A program made the translations under genes and the position numbers. From positions 1 to 64,000 of the IMG/VR virus record IMGVR_UViG_3300028854_000020: a stretch of DNA of 64,000 nucleotides; one strand, 5' to 3'. Numbering within the stretch: the stretch's first letter is position 1; every line of letters begins with the position of its first letter. The notes under the pieces were generated by a model, which was given only the letters and a program-made list of their open reading frames with translations, was not told where the DNA came from and did not search any database. Source of the DNA: a virus. Positions 16,093-23,245 of this stretch are shown piece after piece.

Positions 16093-16101
16093 TATAAATA
16101 G
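16093..16101 (+). promoter_or_regulatory. Late-promoter-like box TATAAATAG before tRNA genes
   Basis: TATAAATAG lies 11 bp upstream of tRNA-Gln with no -35 box. It equals the T4 late consensus core. It could drive the tRNA cluster. Confidence 0.3.
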
Positions 16102-16111
16102 AAGTATATGT

Positions 16112-16184
16112 TCCGAAGTGGTGAAATTAGCTATCACGAGAGTCTCTGAAACTTTAATTACTGGATCGTGCCCAGTCTTCGGAG
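16112..16184 (+). tRNA. tRNA-Gln (anticodon CUG)
   Basis: 73 nt. Acceptor TCCGAAG/CTTCGGA, D stem GTGA/TCAC, anticodon stem AGAGT/ACTTT with loop CTCTGAA, T stem ACTGG/CCAGT. The T loop ATCGTGC is odd: A54 and T58 replace the usual T54 and A58. CCA is encoded at 16185-16187. Confidence 0.8.
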
Positions 16185-16206
16185 CCAATAAATTGGGTGA
16201 TGATAA

Positions 16207-16365
16207 ATGCCAACAACAGATGATCTTATAACACTATATGCAAACCTTGAAACGATTTTGAATGATTTGGATATTTATATAAAAAATGTTCAAGAAAAAA
16301 GAAAACTTGCCGCTGATTGTTTGGCAAAGTTAAAAGATAAAGCAATGAAAGAAATGGATAAATAG
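16207..16365 (+). CDS. Small helical hypothetical protein between tRNAs
   Basis: 52 residues, mostly helical (coiled-coil-like), ending in Lys-rich helix AKLKDKAMKEMDK. RBS GGTGA is 5 nt before ATG. It sits between tRNA-Gln and the tRNA-Thr genes. Confidence 0.5.
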   Translation: MPTTDDLITLYANLETILNDLDIYIKNVQEKRKLAADCLAKLKDKAMKEMDK

Positions 16366-16372
16366 AAATAAC

Positions 16373-16444
16373 GCCTTGTTAGTATAGTGTTTATTACCCT
16401 ACGCTGGTATCGTAGAAACGTGAGTTAGATTCTCACACAAGGCT
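16373..16444 (+). tRNA. tRNA-Thr (anticodon GGU)
   Basis: 72 nt. Acceptor GCCTTGT/ACAAGGC, anticodon stem CTACG/CGTAG with loop CTGGTAT, T stem GTGAG/CTCAC with loop TTAGATT. CCA encoded at 16445-16447. First of three threonine tRNAs. Confidence 0.85.
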
Positions 16445-16462
16445 CCAAGATTTTATAAATTA

Positions 16463-16534
16463 GCCAGATTAGTTTAACTAGAAAAACAAGACTCCTGTAA
16501 AGTTTAGTTTTCGGGGCGGTTCCGAAATTTGGCT
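16463..16534 (+). tRNA. tRNA-Thr (anticodon UGU)
   Basis: 72 nt. Acceptor GCCAGAT/ATTTGGC, D stem GTTT/AAAC, anticodon stem AGACT/AGTTT with loop CCTGTAA (C at position 33 instead of U), T stem TTCGG/CCGAA with unusual loop GGCGGTT. CCA encoded at 16535-16537. Confidence 0.7.
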
Positions 16535-16543
16535 CCAATATAT

Positions 16544-16615
16544 TCCGAATTAGTTTAACTGGAAAAACATAGCCTTCGTAACGCTAAATTATCGGGTCAG
16601 TTCCGATATTCGGAT
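16544..16615 (+). tRNA. tRNA-Thr (anticodon CGU), CCA not encoded
   Basis: 72 nt. Acceptor TCCGAAT/ATTCGGA, D stem GTTT/AAAC, anticodon stem TAGCC/CGCTA with a C-C mismatch next to loop TTCGTAA, T stem ATCGG/CCGAT with odd loop GTCAGTT. After discriminator T the genome reads CAT, so CCA must be added. It is similar to the UGU tRNA in its D arm, suggesting duplication. Confidence 0.65.
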
Positions 16616-16680
16616 CATTGATTAATTTAGTTAACAAATTCTCAAAAATATTATAATGAATATAGAAAGGAAATAACTAT

Positions 16681-16848
16681 ATGAAGGTTGGATATCGGTG
16701 GGCGTTAGCATCTTTTATTTTTGCATTTATTATGGAACTTGCAGGAACGGTAACAAACGTATATAAATTGCAAATGTTTTTTCAATCTTTTGGTGCTCTT
16801 GGAATAGTATTCATGATGTTGTTTTTGATGATAACATATATGGTTTAA
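16681..16848 (+). CDS. Small membrane protein
   Basis: 55 residues with two hydrophobic helices (about 7-24 and 35-54). RBS AGAAAGGAAA precedes ATG. Too short for function prediction. Confidence 0.55.
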   Translation: MKVGYRWALASFIFAFIMELAGTVTNVYKLQMFFQSFGALGIVFMMLFLMITYMV

Positions 16849-16891
16849 TCTGATTATTTTATGCTATAAAATTAATAGAAAGGAAATAGAA

Positions 16892-17332
16892 ATGGAACCG
16901 ATTCTAGGATTTTTTGATAAGTATAGATTTTTAAGCAATTTTCATGAACATCCCGCTGTTGTAATTTATATTGATGATTTAACTGGTGGAAGACTTCCGT
17001 GTAAAAATGTTGAAGCTGCATTTCAAGCATCTAAAACATTAAATGCTCTTGAAAGATTGACTGTTTCTTTATCGCAAACTCCAAACGAAGCTAAGAAATT
17101 GGGGCGTCAAGTATCAATGCGTTCTGATTGGGAAAATATAAAATTTGATGTAATGTTAGAATTGTTAAATCAAAAATTTTCCTATCCTTATTATCGCGAT
17201 CTTCTTAAAGCTACTGGTGATGCTTATCTAGAAGAAACAAATCCATGGAACGATAAAATTTGGGGTGTTTGTAATGGTGTTGGAATGAATTGGCTTGGAA
17301 AACTTTTAATGAAGGTTCGTGAAGGTTTATAA
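16892..17332 (+). CDS. NADAR/YbiA-like protein
   Basis: 146 residues, full domain. GFFDKYRFLSNFHEHPAVV start, KNVEAAFQASKT, NEAKKLGRQVSMRSDWE, LLKATGDAYLEE, and DKIWGVCNGVGMNWLGKLLM are the consecutive NADAR blocks. Family members are N-glycosidases acting on ADP-ribose-linked or flavin-pathway N-ribosides; some remove ADP-ribose from nucleobases. In a phage it might counter ADP-ribosylating defence, which is inference. RBS AGAAAGGAAA. Confidence 0.85.
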   Translation: MEPILGFFDKYRFLSNFHEHPAVVIYIDDLTGGRLPCKNVEAAFQASKTLNALERLTVSLSQTPNEAKKLGRQVSMRSDWENIKFDVMLELLNQKFSYPYYRDLLKATGDAYLEETNPWNDKIWGVCNGVGMNWLGKLLMKVREGL

Positions 17333-17334
17333 TC

Positions 17335-17595
17335 ATGATTGATATTGAACTAGTAAACGAATTAGAAGAAAAACAATTAAAAATACGAATTAAAAAAGAG
17401 CAGGAAGACCAACAAAAACGCAATAAAGAACTTGAGGCAAATAGATTAGCAAATATTGAAAAAACAATAGCGGCTAGAAAAAAAGCAGAAGAAGTTTTTC
17501 CAGAAGCATTAAAAAGGATTGAAGCAGATATTAAAGAGGCAATTGCCAATAGAAGAAGAAAGATTATTTTTTATTGTTCTTATATATGCCGATGA
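17335..17595 (+). CDS. Coiled-coil protein, likely frameshifted near the C-terminus
   Basis: 86 residues, a long charged Glu/Lys coiled coil to about residue 76. After RRRKI the frame ends quickly. If one T is removed from the T6 run near 17567, the frame continues as IIFIVLIYADENMTQYL and on to a stop at about 17694, adding a membrane-like segment and filling the otherwise gene-free space to 17700. So this may be a truncated version of a longer gene. Confidence 0.55.
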   Translation: MIDIELVNELEEKQLKIRIKKEQEDQQKRNKELEANRLANIEKTIAARKKAEEVFPEALKRIEADIKEAIANRRRKIIFYCSYICR

Positions 17596-17699
17596 AAATA
17601 TGACTCAGTATTTACAAATAATGTTAATGCAAGCTCTTCCTTTAAATGGTTTTTTGTGTAATATGGACGGAAATACTATCAATATAAGTTGGTAATAAT

Positions 17700-18059
17700 A
17701 TGAATACAGAAAATAATAAAAAAATTCTTAATAGATTTCCAGACTTATTTCCAAGTAACTTTTATTTAGGTATAGGTGATGGATGGTTTAATATTTTTAA
17801 TGATCTATGCGAAGATTTGAAACCAATAGTAAAAAATTTAAATCCTCCCTTTACATTTATACAAGTAAAAGAAAAATTTGGTGGATTAAGAGTATATACT
17901 AACTATGATGGAGATGATAAAGTTAATCCTGTTATATGTCTTGCAGAAAAGAAAGCATTGGAAACTTGTGATATGTGCGGGGAAAAGGGTCTTTTACGAA
18001 ATAGTGGTTGGCTTAAAATAAGATGTGATAATCACGTTGATACTAAACATTATCTGTAG
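17700..18059 (+). CDS. Conserved phage-type hypothetical protein, zinc-binding C-terminus
   Basis: 119 residues. GIGDGWFNIFNDLCEDL and VKEKFGGLRVYTNY are blocks I associate with a phage family of unknown function. The end carries CDMCGEKG and CDNH, a probable zinc knuckle. RBS not obvious; start ATG follows TTGGTAATAAT. Confidence 0.6.
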   Translation: MNTENNKKILNRFPDLFPSNFYLGIGDGWFNIFNDLCEDLKPIVKNLNPPFTFIQVKEKFGGLRVYTNYDGDDKVNPVICLAEKKALETCDMCGEKGLLRNSGWLKIRCDNHVDTKHYL

Positions 18060-18075
18060 AAAGGTTTTATAAAAT

Positions 18076-18267
18076 ATGGCATTATACGAATATCATTGTT
18101 CTTCTTGTAAAAATGTATATGAAAAGATTCAAAATTTTAATTCTGAACCAGATAAATTTTGTCCAAAATGCGGAGAGCCTGTGGAACGTCCATTATTTGG
18201 TTCATCTTTAATATTTCATGGGACAGGTTTTTATGTAAATGATTATGGAAAACACAATGACAATTGA
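18076..18267 (+). CDS. FmdB-type zinc ribbon protein
   Basis: 63 residues. MALYEYHCSSCKNVYEKIQ then FCPKCGEPVERPLFGSS is the FmdB/CxxC_CxxC regulatory-protein zinc ribbon, followed by a short tail with GTGFYVNDYGK as in bacterial FmdB proteins. RBS AGAAAGG. Role unknown; possibly nucleic-acid or protein binding. Confidence 0.8.
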   Translation: MALYEYHCSSCKNVYEKIQNFNSEPDKFCPKCGEPVERPLFGSSLIFHGTGFYVNDYGKHNDN

Positions 18268-18583
18268 ATTAGTATATAAAGAAATACCTCATATTTCTAA
18301 AAAAACACAAGAATATATAAACTATGTTCGTGAAATTTATCCTAATGCTGCTATAATATTTGATTCTCATGAATATTACAATAAAAAAATACAATTGAAA
18401 CCGTTTTGTATTGGTGACATATATAATATTTCATTTGATAAAAATAAAATATTGGTTTGTGATTATATAAACAGAAATATTTCGTGGAGGAATATTAGTG
18501 ATTTTAAAAAAAACGTTTCCACGGCTTGGAAAAATGCATATAAAACTATACAAGATGAAACTTTAAAAAAACTAGAATCCTAA
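18239..18583 (+). CDS. Hypothetical protein with KKLES tail
   Basis: 114 residues from ATG 18239; in-frame ATGs at 18245 and 18257 are alternatives and none has a good RBS. It overlaps the FmdB-type gene. It ends in TLKKLES, the family tail. Otherwise not recognised. Confidence 0.5.
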   Translation: MIMENTMTIELVYKEIPHISKKTQEYINYVREIYPNAAIIFDSHEYYNKKIQLKPFCIGDIYNISFDKNKILVCDYINRNISWRNISDFKKNVSTAWKNAYKTIQDETLKKLES

Positions 18584-18603
18584 ATACTTAGAAAGAGAAA
18601 AAT

Positions 18604-19200
18604 ATGTCTAATTTGTGCAGTAAACCAGTTCTTGTTTTAAATCAAGCATTTGAGCCACTATCGATTTGTAGTGTTCAGAGAGCAATGAAACTTATTGTCA
18701 AAAATCGTGCTCGTGTTGAAGAATCAAATGGGCAAAAATTTTATACTGGAAAAATGTGGGATGAAAGAACTGGAGATTTGGTAACAGTTGATTTCTTTCT
18801 TCCAAGCGTTATTAGATTATTGGAATACAGATACATCCCAGTTAGAATGCCAATCGTAACACGTAAAAACATTTTTAATCGAGATGGAAAAAAATGTGTA
18901 TATTGTGGTCTTCATTTTTCGGAGCGGCAGTTAACATTGGACCATGTAATTCCAAGATCACGTGGTGGTAAATCAACATATGAAAATCTTGTTACTTGTT
19001 GCTGGCCATGTAACAAGAAAAAAGATAATAAACTACTTAGCGAATTACCAGATATGCAACCTTGTTATTTACCTAAACCAAGCAATATTCACACAGGAAG
19101 ATTTATTTTACGTAATATAGGAGATAGTGACCCACTGTGGAGAAAATATTTATTTTTTAACAATATTTCAAAAGAAGATAATCAGTGGGTTGATATGTAA
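18604..19200 (+). CDS. HNH endonuclease
   Basis: 198 residues. N-terminal part PVLVLNQAFEPLSICSVQRA is the usual start of phage/bacterial HNH proteins of the 5-methylcytosine-nuclease-like group. The nuclease is at about 97-145: CVYCGLHFSERQLTLDHVI, PRSRGGKSTYENLV and CCWPCNKKK. Full length with intact H-N-H and four Cys. RBS AGAAAGAGAAA. Followed by a terminator. Confidence 0.88.
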   Translation: MSNLCSKPVLVLNQAFEPLSICSVQRAMKLIVKNRARVEESNGQKFYTGKMWDERTGDLVTVDFFLPSVIRLLEYRYIPVRMPIVTRKNIFNRDGKKCVYCGLHFSERQLTLDHVIPRSRGGKSTYENLVTCCWPCNKKKDNKLLSELPDMQPCYLPKPSNIHTGRFILRNIGDSDPLWRKYLFFNNISKEDNQWVDM

Positions 19201-19216
19201 TAACTTAAAACAAATA

Positions 19217-19246
19217 CCTCAGTTTTGAAACTGGGGTTTTGTTTTG
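19217..19246 (+). terminator. Rho-independent terminator
   Basis: CCTCAGT (19217-19223), short loop, ACTGGGG (19230-19236), then TTTTGTTTT. It ends the HNH gene. Confidence 0.75.
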
Positions 19247-19251
19247 AATAG

Positions 19252-19260
19252 CATAAATAC
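19252..19260 (+). promoter_or_regulatory. Late-promoter-like motif CATAAATAC
   Basis: CATAAATAC directly after a terminator and 30 bp before the collagen-like tail gene, with no -35 box. This is the best-placed of the late-type motifs. Confidence 0.5.
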
Positions 19261-19289
19261 ATTAAGATCGTTGTTTGGAGAATGTATTC

Positions 19290-19727
19290 ATGGCTGTAAA
19301 AATAAGTCAATTACCGGCAGCAATCACTATTAATAGTGACGCAATTTTTCCTCTGGTTCAAAATTCTACAACTGAAAAGGTGACAATTGAACAATTATCT
19401 GCCTATATTGGCGGTGGTGGTGGTGGTGGCCCACAAGGTCCACAAGGATTTCAAGGTGCAAGTGGTTCACAAGGTCCACAAGGATTTCAAGGTGCAAGTG
19501 GTGGCGGCGGTGGCACAATATTATTATCTAATGTTGCTCCTATTTCAGCAGGAGTATTTACGGCTTCGCATTCGTTAGGATCGGTTCCATTGGCAGTTGT
19601 TTTTACCATGACATCCGGTGGTCAAATTTGGTTAAATACGGCAAATGTATCACTTGGTTACGATTCTTCAAATGTTTATTGTGTGGCATCAGATGGCAAT
19701 GTAACAGCGCATATGTATGTATTTTAA
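19290..19727 (+). CDS. Collagen-like tail protein
   Basis: 145 residues from ATG 19290 (RBS GGAG). N-terminal MAVKISQLPAAITINSDAIF is a common start of phage tail or neck proteins. A Gly run and two copies of GPQGPQGFQGAS form a collagen-like shaft (about 48-80), then a beta-rich tip domain. Probably a short fibre or decoration. First gene of a late-type cluster. Confidence 0.75.
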   Translation: MAVKISQLPAAITINSDAIFPLVQNSTTEKVTIEQLSAYIGGGGGGGPQGPQGFQGASGSQGPQGFQGASGGGGGTILLSNVAPISAGVFTASHSLGSVPLAVVFTMTSGGQIWLNTANVSLGYDSSNVYCVASDGNVTAHMYVF

Positions 19728-19739
19728 TATGGGGATAAA

Positions 19740-20891
19740 ATGAAGAAAATATTTATTACAGCAATTTTAATATCATGTATGGCTATTGTTGGGCATTCCC
19801 AACAAATAAATCTCGGCCCAACAAATCCACAAGTAAAAGGTATTTTGGGTCAAGATTACGGTGGAACAGGATCAAATCAACCAATTCCTGATTGTCATGG
19901 GCCAAGTGATGCTTTATCATGGAATGCATCTCTTTTTACATTTGGTTGTAATACATCTGGTGGTGGCGGTGGGGTTTCCTCAGTTTCGGCAGCAAGCATA
20001 TATATGTTCACATTGAATGTTGCAAGCCCAACAACAACTCCTGTAATTACAGTTACTTTTGGAAATGTGTTAAATCAACTTTATATTGGAACCGGCGCTG
20101 GAACAGGAGTTTGGACTACTATTCCTGATTGTGAAGGTGGATCAAACGCTCTTACTTATAATAATACTACTCAAGCATTTTCCTGTCCCGGAATTTCTGG
20201 TGGTGGAGGCGGAACCACAACACACCCAGTAACATTTGCAGCAAGTGGTGGTAGTTCTGCTGGTGCTACTTTTAATGGTGCTTCTGCTTTAACTGTTGAT
20301 TATCATACCATTGGTGCTCCTTCTACTACTGGAACAGGAGCATCTGGAACATGGGGAATTTCTCTTGGAAATTCCGTAACATTTGCTGCAACATCAGGCG
20401 CATCTCCCGGCGCGACATATAATGGTGGTTCAATATTAACAGTTGATTATCTTACTGTTGGTGCTCCTTCTGTTACTGGCAGCGGGGCATCTGGAACATG
20501 GGGTATTAATATTTCAGGGACAGCAGTAGCATTAGCTTCCGCTCCTACAACATGTTCGCTTGGTTCATATAGCTTTGGAATTGGAACCAATGGAAATGCA
20601 ATATGTAGTTCTCAAAATATATCTATTACTTTGCCTTCTGGAACACCAATAAGTGCGCTTACTTGCACTGGTTATTTAACAGCTACCTTGGTTGGAACTC
20701 GTTCAACATCTGCTTTTAATACAGGTTTTGGAACTAATCCATTGGCTGTTGCTGGATGGGGAGCAAACGGTGGATTGGTTTTTAACGTATGGCCAGATGC
20801 ATCCAATGATATTATTGATTGGTCAGTATGCAATCAAAGTAATTTTTCAATAACTCCCGGAGCAGAAACAATGAATGTTGGAGTTAAATAA
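19740..20891 (+). CDS. Gly/Ser/Thr-rich adhesin-like protein with signal peptide
   Basis: 383 residues. A Sec signal peptide (MKKIFITAILISCMAIVGHS, cut near HSQ) comes first, then Gly/Ser/Thr-rich beta repeats: TFAASGGSSAGATFNGA and TFAATSGASPGATYNGG, each followed by GAPS and GASGTWGI, a motif common in phage tail fibres. A C-terminal 100-residue domain has pairs of Cys. A tail-fibre-like body behind a signal peptide is unusual. It overlaps the next gene by 1 nt. Confidence 0.65.
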   Translation: MKKIFITAILISCMAIVGHSQQINLGPTNPQVKGILGQDYGGTGSNQPIPDCHGPSDALSWNASLFTFGCNTSGGGGGVSSVSAASIYMFTLNVASPTTTPVITVTFGNVLNQLYIGTGAGTGVWTTIPDCEGGSNALTYNNTTQAFSCPGISGGGGGTTTHPVTFAASGGSSAGATFNGASALTVDYHTIGAPSTTGTGASGTWGISLGNSVTFAATSGASPGATYNGGSILTVDYLTVGAPSVTGSGASGTWGINISGTAVALASAPTTCSLGSYSFGIGTNGNAICSSQNISITLPSGTPISALTCTGYLTATLVGTRSTSAFNTGFGTNPLAVAGWGANGGLVFNVWPDASNDIIDWSVCNQSNFSITPGAETMNVGVK

Positions 20892-21403
20892 TGAAGATTT
20901 TACCTATTTTATTATCAATCATGATTGTCATACAACCATGTATGTCAATACCACAAACGGTTGGTGGTGCCGGTAGAACAACTGGAAACAAAGGTATTCA
21001 TGGATCATTTAATGTAAGCACATCGGGTTTAACAGTATCATGTTCCAGTTCAGCGGCGTGTTCCGTTAATCCAACAAGCGGAACTGTTAATGGTCCAAAT
21101 CAACTAGCTGGTGGAATAATACAATTTACCGCAACACACGATGGAAGTGGAACAATTGGTGGTGCGGCTGGCGGTGGGGCCGGTGAACTTTTAATTAGTT
21201 GTAATGGTGGACCAACCTTTGCAGTAACTATTGCGTCTTATTCATTACCAACGACATCTGCATCTATGAGCTATCTAACACCAACATGTTCTGGAGTTAC
21301 AAATCTAAATCAAATAACTTTTCAGTCAACCTTGGGCGGCGGTGGTAGTAGTGGTTTTAATATGAATTTTTTTCCATCTTCCACGATTACAATGACTTTT
21401 TAA
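20891..21403 (+). CDS. Exported Gly/Ser-rich protein with signal peptide
   Basis: 170 residues. Signal peptide MKILPILLSIMIVIQPCMS, then Gly/Ser/Thr-rich beta sequence with several Cys (CSSSAACS). The start overlaps the previous stop, so the two are co-translated. Both may form a secreted or virion-surface complex; function is unknown. Confidence 0.6.
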   Translation: MKILPILLSIMIVIQPCMSIPQTVGGAGRTTGNKGIHGSFNVSTSGLTVSCSSSAACSVNPTSGTVNGPNQLAGGIIQFTATHDGSGTIGGAAGGGAGELLISCNGGPTFAVTIASYSLPTTSASMSYLTPTCSGVTNLNQITFQSTLGGGGSSGFNMNFFPSSTITMTF

Positions 21404-21431
21404 GTTCTTTATTTTCAACATAAAATTTTTC

Positions 21432-21460
21432 TTGACAAATGAATCCATATATTGTATACT
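21432..21460 (+). promoter_or_regulatory. Sigma-70 promoter
   Basis: TTGACA 21432-21437, spacer 17, TATACT 21455-21460. It starts a run of small genes at 21497. Confidence 0.85.
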
Positions 21461-21496
21461 AAAAATGTTGATAATTTGTTTTAAGAAAGGTATTTC

Positions 21497-21682
21497 ATGA
21501 AACAGAATTCAAATCCATCATTTGAAAAGGCTTCTCTAGAAGCACTAGCACGTGCGCGGTCATTTGGTGATGTCCCACGTATTATGGAAGCTGTAAATAG
21601 GGCTGCGATGTTAATTTCACTTTCACCGGAAAAGTCAGAAGAAATTTTTCGTGAAAAGATGCAGGAAGGTGTAAAGTTGTGA
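21497..21682 (+). CDS. Small helical hypothetical protein
   Basis: 61 residues, all helical by composition. RBS AAGAAAGG precedes ATG. Promoter directly upstream. Not recognised. Confidence 0.6.
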   Translation: MKQNSNPSFEKASLEALARARSFGDVPRIMEAVNRAAMLISLSPEKSEEIFREKMQEGVKL

Positions 21683-21888
21683 ATATTCTAACTAAATGGT
21701 TTCATCGTCATACTTATGATGGTGATTCATGGAAATTAATTGATGCAGTAGAACTTGTTGATTCTACTCCTCGGTATACATATGTTGTTGGTGATCAACC
21801 AAAACCAATAATTATTGGAAAAAGATATGTTTATACTAATACCTGTATGGATTGTGGAATGCTAACCGAAAAAATAATTAATTCATAA
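21679..21888 (+). CDS. Hypothetical protein, GTG start
   Basis: 69 residues. The GTG start overlaps the previous TGA (GTGA), with upstream AGGAAGGTG as RBS. It contains HRHTYDG at the start and CMDC near the end, which could share a metal. Not recognised. Confidence 0.5.
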   Translation: MNILTKWFHRHTYDGDSWKLIDAVELVDSTPRYTYVVGDQPKPIIIGKRYVYTNTCMDCGMLTEKIINS

Positions 21889-21899
21889 AGAAGGAAATA

Positions 21900-22049
21900 A
21901 TGTCTAGTGATTGGTGGAATGGTTTTAATTGTGGGATGTATTTTTGTCTTGGAATTTGGTTTGTAAATTATTGGATAGTTCAACCAATTAAAAGAGTTCT
22001 TGTAATAATGAAAAAGAAAGGAAGAAAAAATGAGCGTAACGGCTGCTGA
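21900..22049 (+). CDS. Small membrane protein
   Basis: 49 residues: Trp-rich N-terminus, one hydrophobic helix (about 12-32), basic C-terminus (KKKGRKNERNGC). RBS AAGGAAAT. It overlaps the next gene by 20 bp. Confidence 0.5.
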   Translation: MSSDWWNGFNCGMYFCLGIWFVNYWIVQPIKRVLVIMKKKGRKNERNGC

Positions 22050-22368
22050 TTTTATTAAGAATGTAAAAACCGGAGATACGGCTGTTGTTGAACTTGCAAC
22101 TCGTGATACAGAAGATGGTTTTGCACCTGATTATAGAAAACCACAGACTGTCATTCTTTATGTTCAACGGCGAACAAAGGCATATAAAGATAGATGGGGT
22201 GTGCATCCCGCTGGAGAATTGTCTAATTGCACTATTCAAGGTGGTGGTTGGGCCGAGGGAGGAATAGATTCTTGGTCTGAAATATTTTGTGAATTTCAAG
22301 TTGAAAATTATCGGATGCATATCTTGTCTTGGAACGGCGATGATGTTATTCCATCTCAAACAGTTTAA
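22030..22368 (+). CDS. Hypothetical protein
   Basis: 112 residues, beta-rich, with GGGWAEGGIDSWSE in the C-terminal half. RBS AGAAAGGAAG. Not recognised. Confidence 0.55.
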   Translation: MSVTAADFIKNVKTGDTAVVELATRDTEDGFAPDYRKPQTVILYVQRRTKAYKDRWGVHPAGELSNCTIQGGGWAEGGIDSWSEIFCEFQVENYRMHILSWNGDDVIPSQTV

Positions 22369-22385
22369 TATTAGAAAGACAAAAA

Positions 22386-22469
22386 ATGAAAATCGCAGCC
22401 ATAATTGATGTAGTGTTTATTTTTATTTGGATTATTCTTGGAATTCATGATGAATTAAAGCATAAATAG
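22386..22469 (+). CDS. Very small membrane peptide
   Basis: 27 residues, MKIAAIIDVVFIFIWIILGI then HDELKHK: one membrane helix with a charged end. AGAAAG lies 7-8 nt upstream. Coding is plausible but short. Confidence 0.4.
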   Translation: MKIAAIIDVVFIFIWIILGIHDELKHK

Positions 22470-22477
22470 AGGATAGT

Positions 22478-22710
22478 ATGAAATATACAAAAATTTTGTG
22501 GATATTTTTAATTGGATTTTTTCAGGAATATTGATGTCTCGGTTGTGCATTAACTATAAACCATCAGAACTTGGAAGTTCATTGGTTACTAACACTGTGA
22601 CATGTGAAGTTCTTGATAATAAGATTTATGATTGTAAAATAAATGCTGATTACACGCTTGACGATGTAGTGAATGATTGGTATACTATTTATATAGAGAA
22701 TACAAAGTAA
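22478..22710 (+). pseudogene. Exported/anchored small protein, frameshifted in a T-run
   Basis: ATG 22478 has RBS AGAGGA and reads MKYTKILWIFLIGFF, a signal peptide or anchor, then stops at 22532-22534. The rest of the gene continues in another frame (from ATG 22533: MSRLCINYKPSELGSS and on to 22710). Adding one T to the T6 run at about 22511-22516 joins the two. Either a real frameshift or a sequencing error in a homopolymer. Confidence 0.5.
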
Positions 22711-22713
22711 TTT

Positions 22714-22804
22714 AGCCCTATAGTTTAATGGCAGAACAGCGGTCTTATAAACCGTATTATCACTAGATTGGTGAATTGTCTCAGTTCGAATCTGAGTAGG
22801 GCTA
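22714..22804 (+). tRNA. tRNA with UAU anticodon and long variable arm
   Basis: 91 nt. Acceptor AGCCCTA/TAGGGCT, D arm with GG, anticodon stem GCGGT/ACCGT with loop CTTATAA (UAU, isoleucine AUA), a 24-nt variable region with stem TCAC/GTGA, T stem CTCAG/CTGAG with canonical loop TTCGAAT. CCA encoded at 22805-22807. A type-II variable arm is normal for Leu, Ser and Tyr but not Ile, so identity is uncertain. Confidence 0.7.
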
Positions 22805-22832
22805 CCATAAATTTATTTTAGAAAGGCAATAA

Positions 22833-23075
22833 ATGAAATCATATGAACGATTGTTAAGTTCTCGTTTATTGGAATTGTCGGCAGATGCATTTAGTAATCA
22901 TGGTTGTAATGATATGAGTAATGAAACTTTAGCTAATATTTCTATTACAGATTTAGTGCAATTAGAAAAAGATTTTAATAAATGGTATTTTCCTAAAAGT
23001 GAAGATTATATCCCATTTGATGCTATTGGTGATTGGATGTGGATGAGTTATTTAGCATATAGATTAAAACAGTAA
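22833..23075 (+). CDS. Hypothetical protein between tRNAs
   Basis: 80 residues, helical, with Trp-rich C-terminus (DAIGDWMWMSYLAYRLKQ). RBS AGAAAGGCAA. Not recognised. Confidence 0.55.
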   Translation: MKSYERLLSSRLLELSADAFSNHGCNDMSNETLANISITDLVQLEKDFNKWYFPKSEDYIPFDAIGDWMWMSYLAYRLKQ

Positions 23076-23085
23076 ATAGTATTAT

Positions 23086-23159
23086 GCCCCTATAGCTCAG
23101 TGGACAAGAGCAAACGGTTTCTACCCGTAAGGTCGGGAGTTCAAATCTCTCTAGGGGTT
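23086..23159 (+). tRNA. tRNA-Arg (anticodon UCU)
   Basis: 74 nt. Acceptor GCCCCTA/TAGGGGT (G1-U72), D stem GCTC/GAGC, anticodon stem closed by ACGG/CCGT with loop TTTCTAC, T stem GGGAG/CTCTC with loop TTCAAAT. CCA encoded at 23160-23162. It reads AGA, a codon frequent in this AT-rich genome. Confidence 0.85.
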
Positions 23160-23172
23160 CCAAAAATTTTAT

Positions 23173-23245
23173 GGACCCATTGGCAATGGATAGTCAACTT
23201 GAATTCGAATCAAGTTTAGTGTAGGTTCGAGTCCTACTGGGTCTG
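23173..23245 (+). tRNA. tRNA-Arg (anticodon UCG)
   Basis: 73 nt. Acceptor GGACCCA/TGGGTCT, anticodon stem CTTGA/TCAAG with loop ATTCGAA (A at 32), T stem GTAGG/CCTAC with loop TTCGAGT. CCA encoded at 23246-23248. Its 3' end overlaps the stop region of the minus-strand nuclease gene. Confidence 0.8.
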
